This document shows, piece after piece, positions 17,183 to 26,431 of a stretch of DNA of 64,000 nucleotides. Source of the stretch: Pseudanabaena galeata CCNP1313 (GTDB lineage Bacteria > Cyanobacteriota > Cyanobacteriia > Pseudanabaenales > Pseudanabaenaceae); contig NZ_CP112874.1 of NCBI RefSeq assembly GCF_029910235.1, forward strand, positions 992,001 through 1,056,000, written 5' to 3'. Below the pieces are notes generated by a model that made no database searches, was not told where the DNA came from, and was given only the letters and a program-made list of their open reading frames with translations. The translations under genes were made by a program, and so were the position numbers. Position 1 is the stretch's first letter. Each line of letters opens with the position of its first letter.

Positions 17183-17319
17183 TAGGTCAGCAAAAGAAAC
17201 CTGTAAATGCCCAGATCCCCGACTTTTTCTAGGCAAGCAAAGACAATTTGCAAATTTACAAAAAAAGTCGGGGATCTTATATCTTTGCTTTTTAAGTTTT
17301 CTTATGCCTAGCTACTTAA
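17183..17319. repeat. 137-bp repeat with AGTCGGGGATC hairpin, copy 1
   Basis: It runs from TAGGTCAGCAAAAGAAACC to TAGCTACTTA and contains GATCCCCGACTTTTT paired with AAAAAGTCGGGGATC. A near-identical copy in the other orientation is at 38600-38738, and a degenerate one at about 21645-21770. It supplies the stop codon and last residues of the antitoxin-like gene at 17308. Confidence 0.8.
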
Positions 17320-17604
17320 CGCTAACGCAACTATATCTCCCAGAATTTCGCCACTTCCTTTCATGAGACCAAAAGCAGAACGTTGATTTTGAATTGGCTC
17401 AACCTCATCAACATTGGGAAAATCTTCATCAATATCTTCCAGAGTTGCTAATAATTGCAGTAAAGCCCCTTTCTTGAATGGCTCAATAATTAGCCGATCG
17501 CCATCTTTACGAATCACCACATCATTACTAGGCATTTCAAAGGCATGAGGGATATTCAGAGTTTGATTGCGACCATTATGAAACAGCCGAACTTGATATT
17601 GCAT
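17308..17604 (-). CDS. AbrB/MazE-fold antitoxin-like protein
   Basis: A 98-residue protein (two codons more if the first ATG is used). Residues 1-45 (QYQVRLFHNGRNQTLNIPHAF and VVIRKDGDRLIIEP) look like the SpoVT-AbrB swapped-hairpin DNA-binding fold of VapB and MazE antitoxins. No toxin gene is adjacent; a Uma2-type nuclease gene lies 70 bases upstream. The last codons and stop lie inside the repeat at 17183-17319. The gene may therefore be shortened or re-ended by repeat insertion. Confidence 0.65.
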   Translation of the reverse strand: MQYQVRLFHNGRNQTLNIPHAFEMPSNDVVIRKDGDRLIIEPFKKGALLQLLATLEDIDEDFPNVDEVEPIQNQRSAFGLMKGSGEILGDIVALALSS

Positions 17605-17673
17605 AACCATATCTACTTACAGTAAAAACTCATTTTTAAGTATAGCTCTATTAACTTGGTAATGCAGTCAGCA

Positions 17674-18249
17674 TCAAATATTAAAAATTTGTGCTGGTGT
17701 TAACTTCAATTCAGGAAACAGAAACGACTTAATCACCTCATCACCTCGATAAACTATTTCTTCATACAGCCCATCTACGAGCAGTAAAACCGTTACTTTG
17801 CGATCGCTAAAATCAATAATCCAATATTCAGGAATCTCGATCGCATTGTATTCTGCGCGTTTCTTGCGATAGTCAATATTGCGCGTACTATCACTAACGA
17901 TCTCCACAACTAATAAAGGAACCGAATCCGTTAATACCGCTTCCCGAAATCGCATATCTTGCCATTGATCCGATGTAATCACCACCACATCAGGAACTCG
18001 ACAAGTGATTTTCCCTCTAACTTGTCCCGTTTGTACCGCTATCAAATCCTGCTTAGAAATCAATGGCAACTGCAAACGTTGAATCTCAAAACGGAAAGAA
18101 TCATTGACAAATTCACTCATGCCACCATGAAGTCCCGTTGGTTGTGCCATTGCCACTAACTCTCCATTAACTAACTCATAGCGCGTATCAGTTCCATCAT
18201 CGTAAGCAAGATATTCCGCAAGTGACAGCAAAGGACTGGCAACAATCAT
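17674..18249 (-). CDS. Uma2 family (DUF820) putative endonuclease
   Basis: A 191-residue Uma2 protein (PF05685), a PD-(D/E)XK fold family greatly expanded in cyanobacteria. [12 protein letters not shown] is near 22-33, RVPDVVVIT near 82-90, [11 protein letters not shown] near 110-120 and [20 protein letters not shown] near 125-145. Its cellular role is unknown. It stands between the kinase and the phosphatase genes of the TerY triad, as an apparent insertion with the antitoxin-like gene. Confidence 0.88.
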   Translation of the reverse strand: MIVASPLLSLAEYLAYDDGTDTRYELVNGELVAMAQPTGLHGGMSEFVNDSFRFEIQRLQLPLISKQDLIAVQTGQVRGKITCRVPDVVVITSDQWQDMRFREAVLTDSVPLLVVEIVSDSTRNIDYRKKRAEYNAIEIPEYWIIDFSDRKVTVLLLVDGLYEEIVYRGDEVIKSFLFPELKLTPAQIFNI

Positions 18250-18297
18250 GACTGAATCCTCCTAAAACGATAAGTTAACAGCGCATATTCACTCATT

Positions 18298-19116
18298 TTA
18301 TAACAACTCGCTTGGTAATGCAGCCAGCAGCAAAGTCAAATCATCATCAGTGCGATCGCAAACTCTAGGCGATCGCAAAAATCCTGTTAACTCCTGATGC
18401 GCCACATCTAAGTCTTTCGCCTCAGCAATGAACTTAAATAGCGGTGCAAAAAATGGCGCATGAGCCACACCTTCAGGCATTTGCAAAGCCAACATTTGCA
18501 ACCCATCCGAAAACATCGCTAACTGGGCAGGTTTCCCTTCCCATAAACAAATCTGAGCAGAATCAATGCCATTGGGTGAAGTCAAAAATGTGGCTAAATC
18601 TAGGGATTCCTCAATGGGAGGACTAGTTAAAGCGATCGCCGTTCCCTTCTGATTAGCAACCACAATCGCTCCATCGCCCACCTGAATCGCTGCCACAATC
18701 TCAGGAGTTGCTACTACGATTAACAAAGTCGTTGATAGCTCACGCACATTCACCTGACGCGATTCTGCTTCAGTTTGAATAGCCACTAAAGCATCTTCTA
18801 AACCACTGTTAAGCAGCACTTTCCATCCTTCATCATTATCAGGAATTGATGACTCCGCTATTTTAGAAGCAATTTCCTTCACCGCCGTTTGCACCGCCAG
18901 CAAAGATCCCACCTCCGAGAGCGAGACAGATCCCGCCCCATCCGCAACACCCGCAACTAAAATGCGATCGCCTACCACTTGCCAAAAATGAGCATCCTGA
19001 CAGGGCAAATCCCGCTTTTGATGACTAGTTCCTTCAAGAGAAACCGCTACCACTGACCATTGATCAGGATTTTCTGAATTACAGGAATTATCAAGATTCA
19101 TCAAACTGACATCCAA
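18298..19116 (-). CDS. PP2C-type protein phosphatase of the TerY-P triad
   Basis: A 272-residue PPM/PP2C phosphatase. GVADGAGSVSLSEVGS near 56-71 holds the metal-binding Asp-Gly, QVGDGAIVV lies near 142-150, and DRTDDDLTLLLAAL near the C-terminus carries the last metal-binding aspartates. It would dephosphorylate the targets of the linked kinase. The start overlaps the end of the TerY gene by 16 bases, indicating co-expression. Confidence 0.85.
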   Translation of the reverse strand: MDVSLMNLDNSCNSENPDQWSVVAVSLEGTSHQKRDLPCQDAHFWQVVGDRILVAGVADGAGSVSLSEVGSLLAVQTAVKEIASKIAESSIPDNDEGWKVLLNSGLEDALVAIQTEAESRQVNVRELSTTLLIVVATPEIVAAIQVGDGAIVVANQKGTAIALTSPPIEESLDLATFLTSPNGIDSAQICLWEGKPAQLAMFSDGLQMLALQMPEGVAHAPFFAPLFKFIAEAKDLDVAHQELTGFLRSPRVCDRTDDDLTLLLAALPSELL

Positions 19117-19763
19117 TCTGTAGGAGGTGCTAAAGGAACTTGCTCATCGGGCTTAGAATGAGAAACGCGCTGCATACTTGCCGATAGCCACACAAACATC
19201 TCGCGGAAACTTAATCCCTTGAGCTTAATCGGCGATCGCACAGACATCGTTTGCAACTGATTCATATCCGCACCTTCCACACCCACCGCAAAAAAGGCAA
19301 CCCGTTTGTTTGTCTCTTCTTCCTTCACCCGTTGCGCCGCCTGAGTCAAAAGATAGGCATCCTCGCCATAGGGCGCACCATCGGTAATCAAAAACACCCA
19401 AGGACGATAGTAAGTAATGCCATTATCCTTATACTCGCGCTTACGGGATTGCAACAAATCAAGAGCTTTGTTAATACCCGCAGCCGTATAGGTCAAACCC
19501 TGCGCTGTCAAAGTTGGAGCTTGAAAATGCTCAGCCGTAGCAAAATCATGCTCCACGCGCACCGTCGAATCAAAAGCAACGATCGCCACTTCCACCCGTT
19601 TACTCGCCAAATTGTCCTGCAACAGATCATCCCGAAAAGTTTGCAACCCTGCATTCAAAGCTGCAATTTTTTCCCCACCCATCGATCCAGAAGTGTCTAA
19701 AAGCAACACACAAGGGCAGCGTGGCTCTGGATTTTCCGCAAATTCGATTGCATCAAGAGTCAT
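19101..19763 (-). CDS. TerY-like von Willebrand factor A protein
   Basis: A 220-residue vWA domain. The metal ion-dependent adhesion motif DTSGSMGG is near residues 23-30, a supporting Thr follows TAQGLTYT near 88-95, and the acidic ITDGAP near 127-132. TerY-like proteins form stress and defence signalling units with a kinase and PP2C, as found here. It is probably the first gene of the unit; the upstream 300 bases hold no gene in the same direction. Confidence 0.85.
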   Translation of the reverse strand: MTLDAIEFAENPEPRCPCVLLLDTSGSMGGEKIAALNAGLQTFRDDLLQDNLASKRVEVAIVAFDSTVRVEHDFATAEHFQAPTLTAQGLTYTAAGINKALDLLQSRKREYKDNGITYYRPWVFLITDGAPYGEDAYLLTQAAQRVKEEETNKRVAFFAVGVEGADMNQLQTMSVRSPIKLKGLSFREMFVWLSASMQRVSHSKPDEQVPLAPPTDWMSV

Positions 19764-20105
19764 AGCACCGAAATAAAGCTAAAGTATCTATAATTAAACC
19801 ATATTTAGTTGCTGATGACTGTCGGATGGACTAGGAATGCGAGCGTTTAGTATAAATCTATTCACTAGATCTATTAATTTTTAATGGAAGTAACCCTTAA
19901 TCAACATGTGGAATATGACTATCAAAAAACCTGTGTTGCCATTATTGAGAGAGGTTTGCTGCCAGTGAGAAAGTCGTGGAGAGGCTTCGCAATCCCCGCA
20001 TTGGTGAGCTAGTACCGCAGGTCTGCAAAGGCTGGTGGGAAGAACAAGTGCTGATCCTGTCCTGCATGGATTCGTTCCTGATCTCGAACCCAATCCTTTA
20101 ATCGA

Positions 20106-20216
20106 ACGTCAGTTCGACGAAAGCAAAAAATGGTAAGAATCGCTAAGCGATTCTTACCATTTTTTGCCATTTGCGGCGTGCGAAGCACGCCGCAAATGGC
20201 TATATCGAACTCACGT
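20106..20216. mobile_element. 111-bp IS982-type MITE, copy 3 (inverted)
   Basis: ACGTCAGTTCGACG to CGAACTCACGT, in the opposite orientation to the copy at 802. Internal arms AAAATGGTAAGAATCGC and GCCATTTGCGGCG pair with their complements. No clean target duplication is seen. Confidence 0.8.
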
Positions 20217-20263
20217 TGAATTAGTGCAAGTAAGTAGGATATTTTTATTTGAAAAGCTATAAT

Positions 20264-20276
20264 AATGATAATCATT
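20264..20276. promoter_or_regulatory. Zur-box-like site upstream of cobW
   Basis: AATGATAATCATT is palindromic except for its central base and matches the core of the sites at 5518 and 7487. It is 170 bases from the cobW start because a 139-bp repeat lies between. Confidence 0.7.
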
Positions 20277-20281
20277 CTTGA

Positions 20282-20420
20282 AAACCATTTAAGAATTGCC
20301 TAGATCCCCCCAGCCCCCCTTAAAAAGAGGGGGGAGAATTAAATTCTTCCCCCTTTTTAAGGAGGATTGAGGGGGATCTCTTAGAGCTTTTGACTGTAGA
20401 AAGTAATTCTTAAATGGTTT
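20282..20420. mobile_element. C/G-rich palindromic element with 16-bp inverted ends
   Basis: Ends AAACCATTTAAGAATT are perfectly inverted. The interior is GATCCCCC...GGGGGATC, with two further arms around CTTCCCCC. It is the cleanest copy of a family that recurs at 34953, 46180 and, without these ends, 4593 and 33507. It separates a Zur-like box from cobW. Confidence 0.8.
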
Positions 20421-20445
20421 CTTATATATTAAAAACCAAAAGTCT

Positions 20446-21411
20446 ATGACCACAAACTTCTCTCCAATTCCTGTCACAGTTTTAACAGGCTATCTCGGTG
20501 CAGGTAAAACTACTCTGCTTAATCGCATTCTCACCCATGAGCATGGCAAGAAAGTTGCGGTGATTGTCAATGAGTTTGGTGAGGTGGGTATTGATCACAA
20601 ATTAGTGGTCAATGCCGATGAAGAAATCTTCGAGATGAATAATGGTTGTATTTGCTGCACTGTACGCGGTGATTTGATTCGGATTATTACCAACCTAATG
20701 CGCCGCCGCGATAAGTTTGATCATCTAGTCATTGAAACTACTGGACTCGCTGACCCTGCCCCCGTAATTCAGACCTTCTTTGTTGATGAGGATGTGAGCG
20801 CCAAGACCAAATTGGATGCTGTAGTGACAGTGGTTGATGCTAAGCATATTGCCCAACATTGGGATGCGGAAGAAGCTCAGGAACAAATTGCTTTTGCCGA
20901 TATCATTTTACTAAACAAAACTGATTTAGTAAGTGAATCAGAACTATTAGCACTAGAACAACGCATTAAGTCAATGAACTTAATGTGTAAAATCTACCGT
21001 ACTCAAAACTCAGAAATTGAGATGGATGCAGTTTTAGGCGTTGGTGCATTTCAGCTAGATCGAGCCTTGCAAATCGATCCTGAATTTCTTGGCGAAGATG
21101 CCCACGAACATGACGACACGGTAAAATCTGTGGCGATCGTGGAAGCAGGGGAACTCTATTTGCCTAAAGTCAATGCTTGGATTAGTGAACTATTGCGTGA
21201 ACAGGGAGTAGATATCTTCAGGATGAAAGGTATTCTCAATATCAAAGGAATTGATGAACGATTTGTGTTTCAGGGTGTGCATATGCTGTTTGATGGTACT
21301 CGCGATCGCCTATGGCAACCTAACGAACCTCGCCAAAATGAACTTGTATTTATCGGGCGGAACCTTGATCAAGCCAAGCTAAAATCAGATTTTCTTGCCT
21401 GTATGCATTGA
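20446..21411 (+). CDS. CobW/COG0523 family GTPase (zinc metallochaperone-like)
   Basis: A 321-residue G3E GTPase. Walker [10 protein letters not shown] is at 15-23, the metal-binding CxCC motif CICC at 68-71, the guanine motif NKTD near 158-161, and a CobW C-terminal domain over residues 225-320. A short histidine-containing stretch DAHEHDD near 217-223 may bind metal. COG0523 proteins with an upstream Zur site are thought to deliver zinc under scarcity, and such a site is present at 20264. The N-terminus fits a start at 20446. Confidence 0.88.
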   Translation: MTTNFSPIPVTVLTGYLGAGKTTLLNRILTHEHGKKVAVIVNEFGEVGIDHKLVVNADEEIFEMNNGCICCTVRGDLIRIITNLMRRRDKFDHLVIETTGLADPAPVIQTFFVDEDVSAKTKLDAVVTVVDAKHIAQHWDAEEAQEQIAFADIILLNKTDLVSESELLALEQRIKSMNLMCKIYRTQNSEIEMDAVLGVGAFQLDRALQIDPEFLGEDAHEHDDTVKSVAIVEAGELYLPKVNAWISELLREQGVDIFRMKGILNIKGIDERFVFQGVHMLFDGTRDRLWQPNEPRQNELVFIGRNLDQAKLKSDFLACMH

Positions 21412-21793
21412 GCTAGTTATACAAAAACACAAAATGGCATAACCATTTTGTGTTTTTAACGTGAGTTCGATATAGCCATTTGCGGCGTGCGAAGCACGCC
21501 GCAAATGGCAAAAAGCCTTAAAAGCTTTGATTTACAAAGCTTTTAAGGCTTTTCTTATGGATCGTAAGTATCGAAAGTGTTAATTCGCGATCGCTAAAGT
21601 TTTCTTTAACTCCGTATATGACAATATAAGTATTAACAACAATTAAGTAGCTAGGTCTGGGAAAACGTAAAAAGTACAGGTTAAAATTACCGACTTTTTT
21701 GTGAACTTACAAATTGCCTTTGCTTGCTTAAAAAATCTGTGCAATTACAGGTTTTTAATGTCTACTTAATATGCAATCTCAAGAATCTAACTC
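21412..21793. other. Repeat-filled gap between cobW and recG
   Basis: A hairpin ACACAAAATGG/CCATTTTGTGT follows the cobW stop, then a truncated IS982-type MITE at about 21459-21510. Next is a hairpin of AAAGCCTTAAAAGCTTTG arms, and then a degenerate AGTCGGGGATC-type repeat (about 21645-21770). Confidence 0.65.
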
Positions 21794-24247
21794 GTGCCTC
21801 TTGATATCAACCGTTTACAACAAGCCTTAAGTATCGAGGCTGAAAAAGGCTTTTCCAATTTACAGGGAAAGCAATTTTTGTTTGCAGATTTTTTGAATGT
21901 GAGCTTAAAAGAAATCCCTGAAGACTGGGAAATGAGCGATCGCCTCCAAGCCCAAACCCTTGCCAAACAATATGCTCAATATAGTGATTTGCCCTTATCG
22001 CGAAGACAACACCTAGTAGCTGAAACCCGTCGCTTGCTCTACGAAGTGCGTCGCCGTGAAATAGCAGAAACCAACGCCGCACCCAAGATTAAGAAACCCA
22101 AGACTGAGGCAATCGCTGCGACCGAACCCAAAGCCACTAAAAAAATATTGCCTGATACCGAGTTGAAAAGCCTTGAAGGTATTGGCTCATTTATGGCGAC
22201 AAAGTTTAAGCTTCTCGATTTGCATACGGTACGTGATGTTCTTAGTTATTATCCTCGCGATCACATTGACTATGCTCGCCAGATTCCCATTCGCGAACTG
22301 AAAGATGGTGATACAGTCACCGTAATCGGCACAATTAAAAAATTCGGATGTTTTACTAGTCCCAAAAATCCCAATCTCACGATTGTGGAAATTATTTTAC
22401 GTGACCATACGGGGCAGATAAAACTTAGCCGCTTCTGGACTGGCAAACGCTACTCCAATCGTGGTTGGCAAGAATCACAGAAAAAACTTTATCCTCAAGG
22501 CTGTACAGTTGCGGCTTCAGGGGTGGTCAAACAGAGCAAATATGGTTTGACGTTAGAGAATTATGAAGTGGAAGTTCTCGAACATACTCAAGATACAATC
22601 CAGTCCAAAACTGTCGGGCGCGTCGTACCAGTTTATCCACTTACAGAGGGCATCACACCCGAAGCCATTCGTCGCCTTGTGGCGCAATGTTTACCCGCAG
22701 TATCACAGATTTCCGATCCGATGCCCGATCGCTTTCTTAATGATTACAAAATGATGCCTTTAGCACAGGCGATCGCCCAAGTGCATTATCCAGATACCAG
22801 CGAAACATTAGAACAAGCTGTAATTCGACTCACCTTTGATAAATATTTCTACCGTCGCCTTGTTTCTCTCTATCGTCGTCATCAGCAAAAAGCAATTCAT
22901 TTTGTACCCCAAAGCCAAGCGATCGCTCAACTGGAAAAGATTCTGCCCTTTGAGTTAACTAATGCTCAAAAGCGAGTTGTTGCTGAAATTCGGGCTGATT
23001 TGCAAGGTCAAACACCGATGAACCGTTTAGTGCAAGGCGATGTCGGTTCAGGTAAAACGATTGTGGCGGTGTATGCATTGTTAACGGCGATCGAGGCTGG
23101 CTACCAAACTGCACTGATGGCTCCAACGGAAGTTCTCACCGAGCAGCATTACCGCAAGATTGTGGAATGGTTTATGCAGCTAAATCTACCTGTAGAAATT
23201 TTGACTGGTTCCACAAAGACGGCAAAACGTCGTGAAACTTTACGACAATTAGAAACAGGTGAATTACCTTTAGTCATTGGAACCCACGCTCTAATTCAGG
23301 ATGGCGTAAACTTTGCGCGATTAGGACTAGCGGTCATCGATGAGCAACATCGTTTTGGTAGAGATCAGCGATCGCGGCTTTTGCAAAAAGGCAATGATCC
23401 CCATGTATTGATCATGACTGCTACGCCAATTCCCCGCACTTTATATCTTACTAATTCTGAAATTGAAGTTAGTATCATCGATGAGCTTCCCCCTGGACGT
23501 AAACCGATTCAAACTGTCTTACTGAAACCCTCACAACGCAAAGACGCTTATGATTTAATCCGTCGTGAAATAGCTCAAGATCGTCAAGCTTATATTGTCT
23601 TTCCTCTGGTGGAAGAGTCCGAGAAAATGGAAGATATTAAAGCTGCAACCCAAGAACGTGAGCATCTCCAAAATGTAGTTTTTCCCAACTTCCAAATTGG
23701 CTTACTTCATGGTCAAATGTCTTCGGCAGAAAAAGATGAAGCGATTAATACTTTCCGTAGAGGTGAAACTCAAATTCTGGTTGCGACAACGGTGATTGAA
23801 GTCGGTGTGGATATTCCGAACGCTTCAGTCATGCTCATCGAACATGCCGATCGCTTTGGGCTTGCTCAACTTCATCAATTACGAGGTCGAGTCGGACGTG
23901 GCGCGGCTCAGTCCTATTGTCTATTACTAAGCGGCTCTAAATCTCAGACATCACAAGAGCGTTTACAAGTTCTTGAGCAGTCGCAGGATGGATTTTTTAT
24001 TGCTGAGCGTGATTTCCAGATGCGCGGTAAAGGTAAAGATGAGGGAACAGAACAATCTGGACATGCAGGTTTCTCGATTGAGGATCGGTTGCCTGATGAG
24101 GCTGCGCGTCAAGAGATTTTCCAAATAGCCCGTGAAGCGGCGGAAAGGATTATCAAAAAAGATGCCACGTTGGAGCATTTTCCTGCGTTGAAAGCAGAAT
24201 TTGAGATGCATTATCAACGATTACAAGGCGGCGCAATTTTCACATAA
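21794..24247 (+). CDS. recG: ATP-dependent DNA helicase RecG
   Basis: An 817-residue RecG with a GTG start. An N-terminal cyanobacterial extension of about 120 residues precedes the wedge/OB domain, which begins near DTELKSLEGIG and includes RQIPIRELKDGDTVTVIG. Helicase motifs follow: GDVGSGKT near 415-422, DEQHRFG near 516-522, TATPIPRTL, LLHGQMSSAEKDE, and QLRGRVGRG. The enzyme reverses stalled replication forks and branch-migrates Holliday junctions. The gene stands alone, with repeats upstream and a convergent secreted-protein gene downstream. Confidence 0.96.
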   Translation: MPLDINRLQQALSIEAEKGFSNLQGKQFLFADFLNVSLKEIPEDWEMSDRLQAQTLAKQYAQYSDLPLSRRQHLVAETRRLLYEVRRREIAETNAAPKIKKPKTEAIAATEPKATKKILPDTELKSLEGIGSFMATKFKLLDLHTVRDVLSYYPRDHIDYARQIPIRELKDGDTVTVIGTIKKFGCFTSPKNPNLTIVEIILRDHTGQIKLSRFWTGKRYSNRGWQESQKKLYPQGCTVAASGVVKQSKYGLTLENYEVEVLEHTQDTIQSKTVGRVVPVYPLTEGITPEAIRRLVAQCLPAVSQISDPMPDRFLNDYKMMPLAQAIAQVHYPDTSETLEQAVIRLTFDKYFYRRLVSLYRRHQQKAIHFVPQSQAIAQLEKILPFELTNAQKRVVAEIRADLQGQTPMNRLVQGDVGSGKTIVAVYALLTAIEAGYQTALMAPTEVLTEQHYRKIVEWFMQLNLPVEILTGSTKTAKRRETLRQLETGELPLVIGTHALIQDGVNFARLGLAVIDEQHRFGRDQRSRLLQKGNDPHVLIMTATPIPRTLYLTNSEIEVSIIDELPPGRKPIQTVLLKPSQRKDAYDLIRREIAQDRQAYIVFPLVEESEKMEDIKAATQEREHLQNVVFPNFQIGLLHGQMSSAEKDEAINTFRRGETQILVATTVIEVGVDIPNASVMLIEHADRFGLAQLHQLRGRVGRGAAQSYCLLLSGSKSQTSQERLQVLEQSQDGFFIAERDFQMRGKGKDEGTEQSGHAGFSIEDRLPDEAARQEIFQIAREAAERIIKKDATLEHFPALKAEFEMHYQRLQGGAIFT

Positions 24248-24355
24248 AAGTGGGATTCGTGAACAGGCAAAGTAAAGCTTATGAAGCGATCACTTGCATA
24301 AAAGGTTAAAAATTTACTAGCTCTATTGTAAAGATGATCATTGGAATGTCATGCT

Positions 24356-26077
24356 TTACTTGGGTAATGTCGTAACGCACTTTTGACGTTCCATATCGCC
24401 GATCATGCTTTCTGATAATTCTGGCATTCCAAAAGTTGCATAGATGGGATAGAGACTTCCTGAGCCTGAGTCTCTAGCGGCAATTATGTTGGGACGATCA
24501 CGCCAGAAAAATCCTTTCCCGCCGTCATATCGCAATTCTTGATTGAGAACGACTCCAATTTTCATGTCGAGGTTTCCATTAGCATCTTGGGTGACGACAC
24601 AGGTTCCACCTTTGGCTGTGGATGGAAATACATAGAAGTATCTGCCTCCTGTATACCAAGCTCCTAAGAATTTGGCGGCATTAGGGTTACGGGCTTTCCA
24701 TTCATTCTGAAATTTGCGGCGTTGATCGGCTTGGTTGCCGCGCAGTTTGACTAGGCTTTCTGGGTTGCCACGCAATTTGTTTTCAAATGATTTGAATTCA
24801 TTGTTGGTGGGATATTTGGCGATCGTGTCTGTTGGAATAGAAGGAATGGCTCTATCATTATTTCTAGATGAATTTTGAGGTGGAAGTGTAGTACATCCAA
24901 ACTGTCGTAATTTTTCAGGTCTGAAAGGCTCTAATAGCCGAGGGAATGCAAAAGCAAAAAAACTATTCTCTTCAGAAACTTTAGCAAGTGCAGCTAGGAT
25001 ATTGATCCTACCGTTTTTAGTATTTGCAACTTGTTGTAAGACTACAAACTTTTCACCATTTTCAGTTTCGACAAGTAACTTGTTTCCTGAGATTTTCCCA
25101 ATACCAAATGTGTGTGTGTATACAGTTCTAATCCCAGAAGAATCTCTTACATCGTCACCAAAACTAGTAATAACGCAGGATTTACCTTTAGTACTAGATG
25201 GATAAATACTTACCATACTTCTTTCATAGCCTTGCCACTGTCCCAAAAAAGGCGCAAGACTGGGATCGAGAGTACTCCAATCATTTCTAAATTGTGTAAT
25301 TTGCTCTATTTTATATCTACTTCTGTTGTCTATATAGTAATGTAATTGCCTCAAAATATATTTTGAAGGTTGTATGGATTCAATTTCTTGATCGGATAAA
25401 TATCCATTGGAGTGCGAATTGCTAACTTGAGAAGGCAAAGATGCAGTACAGCCTGCGTCAGAAAACTGCTGAAGAACTTGCTTGTTTTGAACTGTATTAG
25501 CAAGTGGTAAAGATGTAATAGGTCTTAGTGGATCTGAGAAAGCACTTTGAAGGCGAATATTTTGCTTGCCTTGCTCAACACTAGCGATGCCCAAATAGTT
25601 GCCATTTCTAATTAAAGTTCCTCCTGAACTCAGAAAATTATTATTCCAACCATTTGGTTTTAACTGCAAATAGCCATTAGAGATAGATGCAATAGCAAAG
25701 AAAGCGTCAAGTTTGCCTGATGGTCTACTTGGCAAAGTAAAAACAACACACGCACGACCTTTAGAAGAAGAAGGATAAATCATAAAATCTGATACCGTCT
25801 TGTTCCAACTACCAAGAAAAGGTGCTACTTCTGGATCAACTTTTGACCAATCTCTAACAAAAGCATCAAGCTGTCGGCTTCGTTCACCTAGACCAAATTG
25901 TCTAGAACGCTGCACAGATGGAATAACATTTCGTTCAAATTCTTGAGCAAGTCTTCTAACTTCCTCCGTAGTGGGATATCTGTCAGTATTACTAGCGATC
26001 GCCCCCGACCAATTCCCCACACCAAACGATACAGAAGCAGCGACTAAGCCAACTAGCAGATTTCTTGAATTAAACAT
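24356..26077 (-). CDS. Secreted protein with three copies of an unknown domain
   Basis: A 573-residue exported protein. Residues 1-29 form a signal peptide ending GNWSGAIAS. Three related units follow, anchored by FLGxW (88-92, 277-281, 471-475), YPSSxKG followed by CV (101-111, 292-302, 483-494) and a closing C-[TV]-x-LP (210-215, 395-399, 567-572). Two cysteines per unit suggest one disulfide each. I do not recognise the domain. A relative with the same leader, broken by insertion sequences, lies just upstream. Confidence 0.75.
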   Translation of the reverse strand: MFNSRNLLVGLVAASVSFGVGNWSGAIASNTDRYPTTEEVRRLAQEFERNVIPSVQRSRQFGLGERSRQLDAFVRDWSKVDPEVAPFLGSWNKTVSDFMIYPSSSKGRACVVFTLPSRPSGKLDAFFAIASISNGYLQLKPNGWNNNFLSSGGTLIRNGNYLGIASVEQGKQNIRLQSAFSDPLRPITSLPLANTVQNKQVLQQFSDAGCTASLPSQVSNSHSNGYLSDQEIESIQPSKYILRQLHYYIDNRSRYKIEQITQFRNDWSTLDPSLAPFLGQWQGYERSMVSIYPSSTKGKSCVITSFGDDVRDSSGIRTVYTHTFGIGKISGNKLLVETENGEKFVVLQQVANTKNGRINILAALAKVSEENSFFAFAFPRLLEPFRPEKLRQFGCTTLPPQNSSRNNDRAIPSIPTDTIAKYPTNNEFKSFENKLRGNPESLVKLRGNQADQRRKFQNEWKARNPNAAKFLGAWYTGGRYFYVFPSTAKGGTCVVTQDANGNLDMKIGVVLNQELRYDGGKGFFWRDRPNIIAARDSGSGSLYPIYATFGMPELSESMIGDMERQKCVTTLPK

Positions 26078-26431
26078 AATGTGAACTTCTTTGAGATTTG
26101 TGATGATGTGTTAGCGGTTGAACCGAACTTGAGAAGGTAGAGAGGCGGTACAACCAAATTTAGCAAGTCTACTGCTCCTAACTTCCCGTAATAGTTTCCG
26201 ATTTACAACTTCACTAGATATAGTTTTGCTATCGTAAACACCAAAAATGGCAAGGAAATCAATGCTTTTTCCTGATTTTATAGTCCCTCTTTCTTTGAGT
26301 ATAACTTGTTTGCCCCGTTCCCCATCCATTAATAGTTTATTGCCTGAAACTTTACCTAAACTAAATTCATTTATAGTTCGGACTCCAACCCTATCGCTAA
26401 TATAATAAGTTGATACCAAACACACCTGACC

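Larger units (their letters stand above)
19764..20445. other. Gene-free stretch before cobW
   Basis: A 220-bp segment (about 19881-20100) has weak open frames on both strands that I do not recognise. Then come the MITE at 20106-20216, the Zur-like box at 20264-20276 and the TIR-bounded C/G-rich repeat at 20282-20420. Confidence 0.5.

Noticed and set aside
19881-20093. Minus-strand 70-codon frame upstream of the TerY gene
   Set aside because: No recognisable protein, poor start and overlap with other weak frames; left as unassigned sequence.
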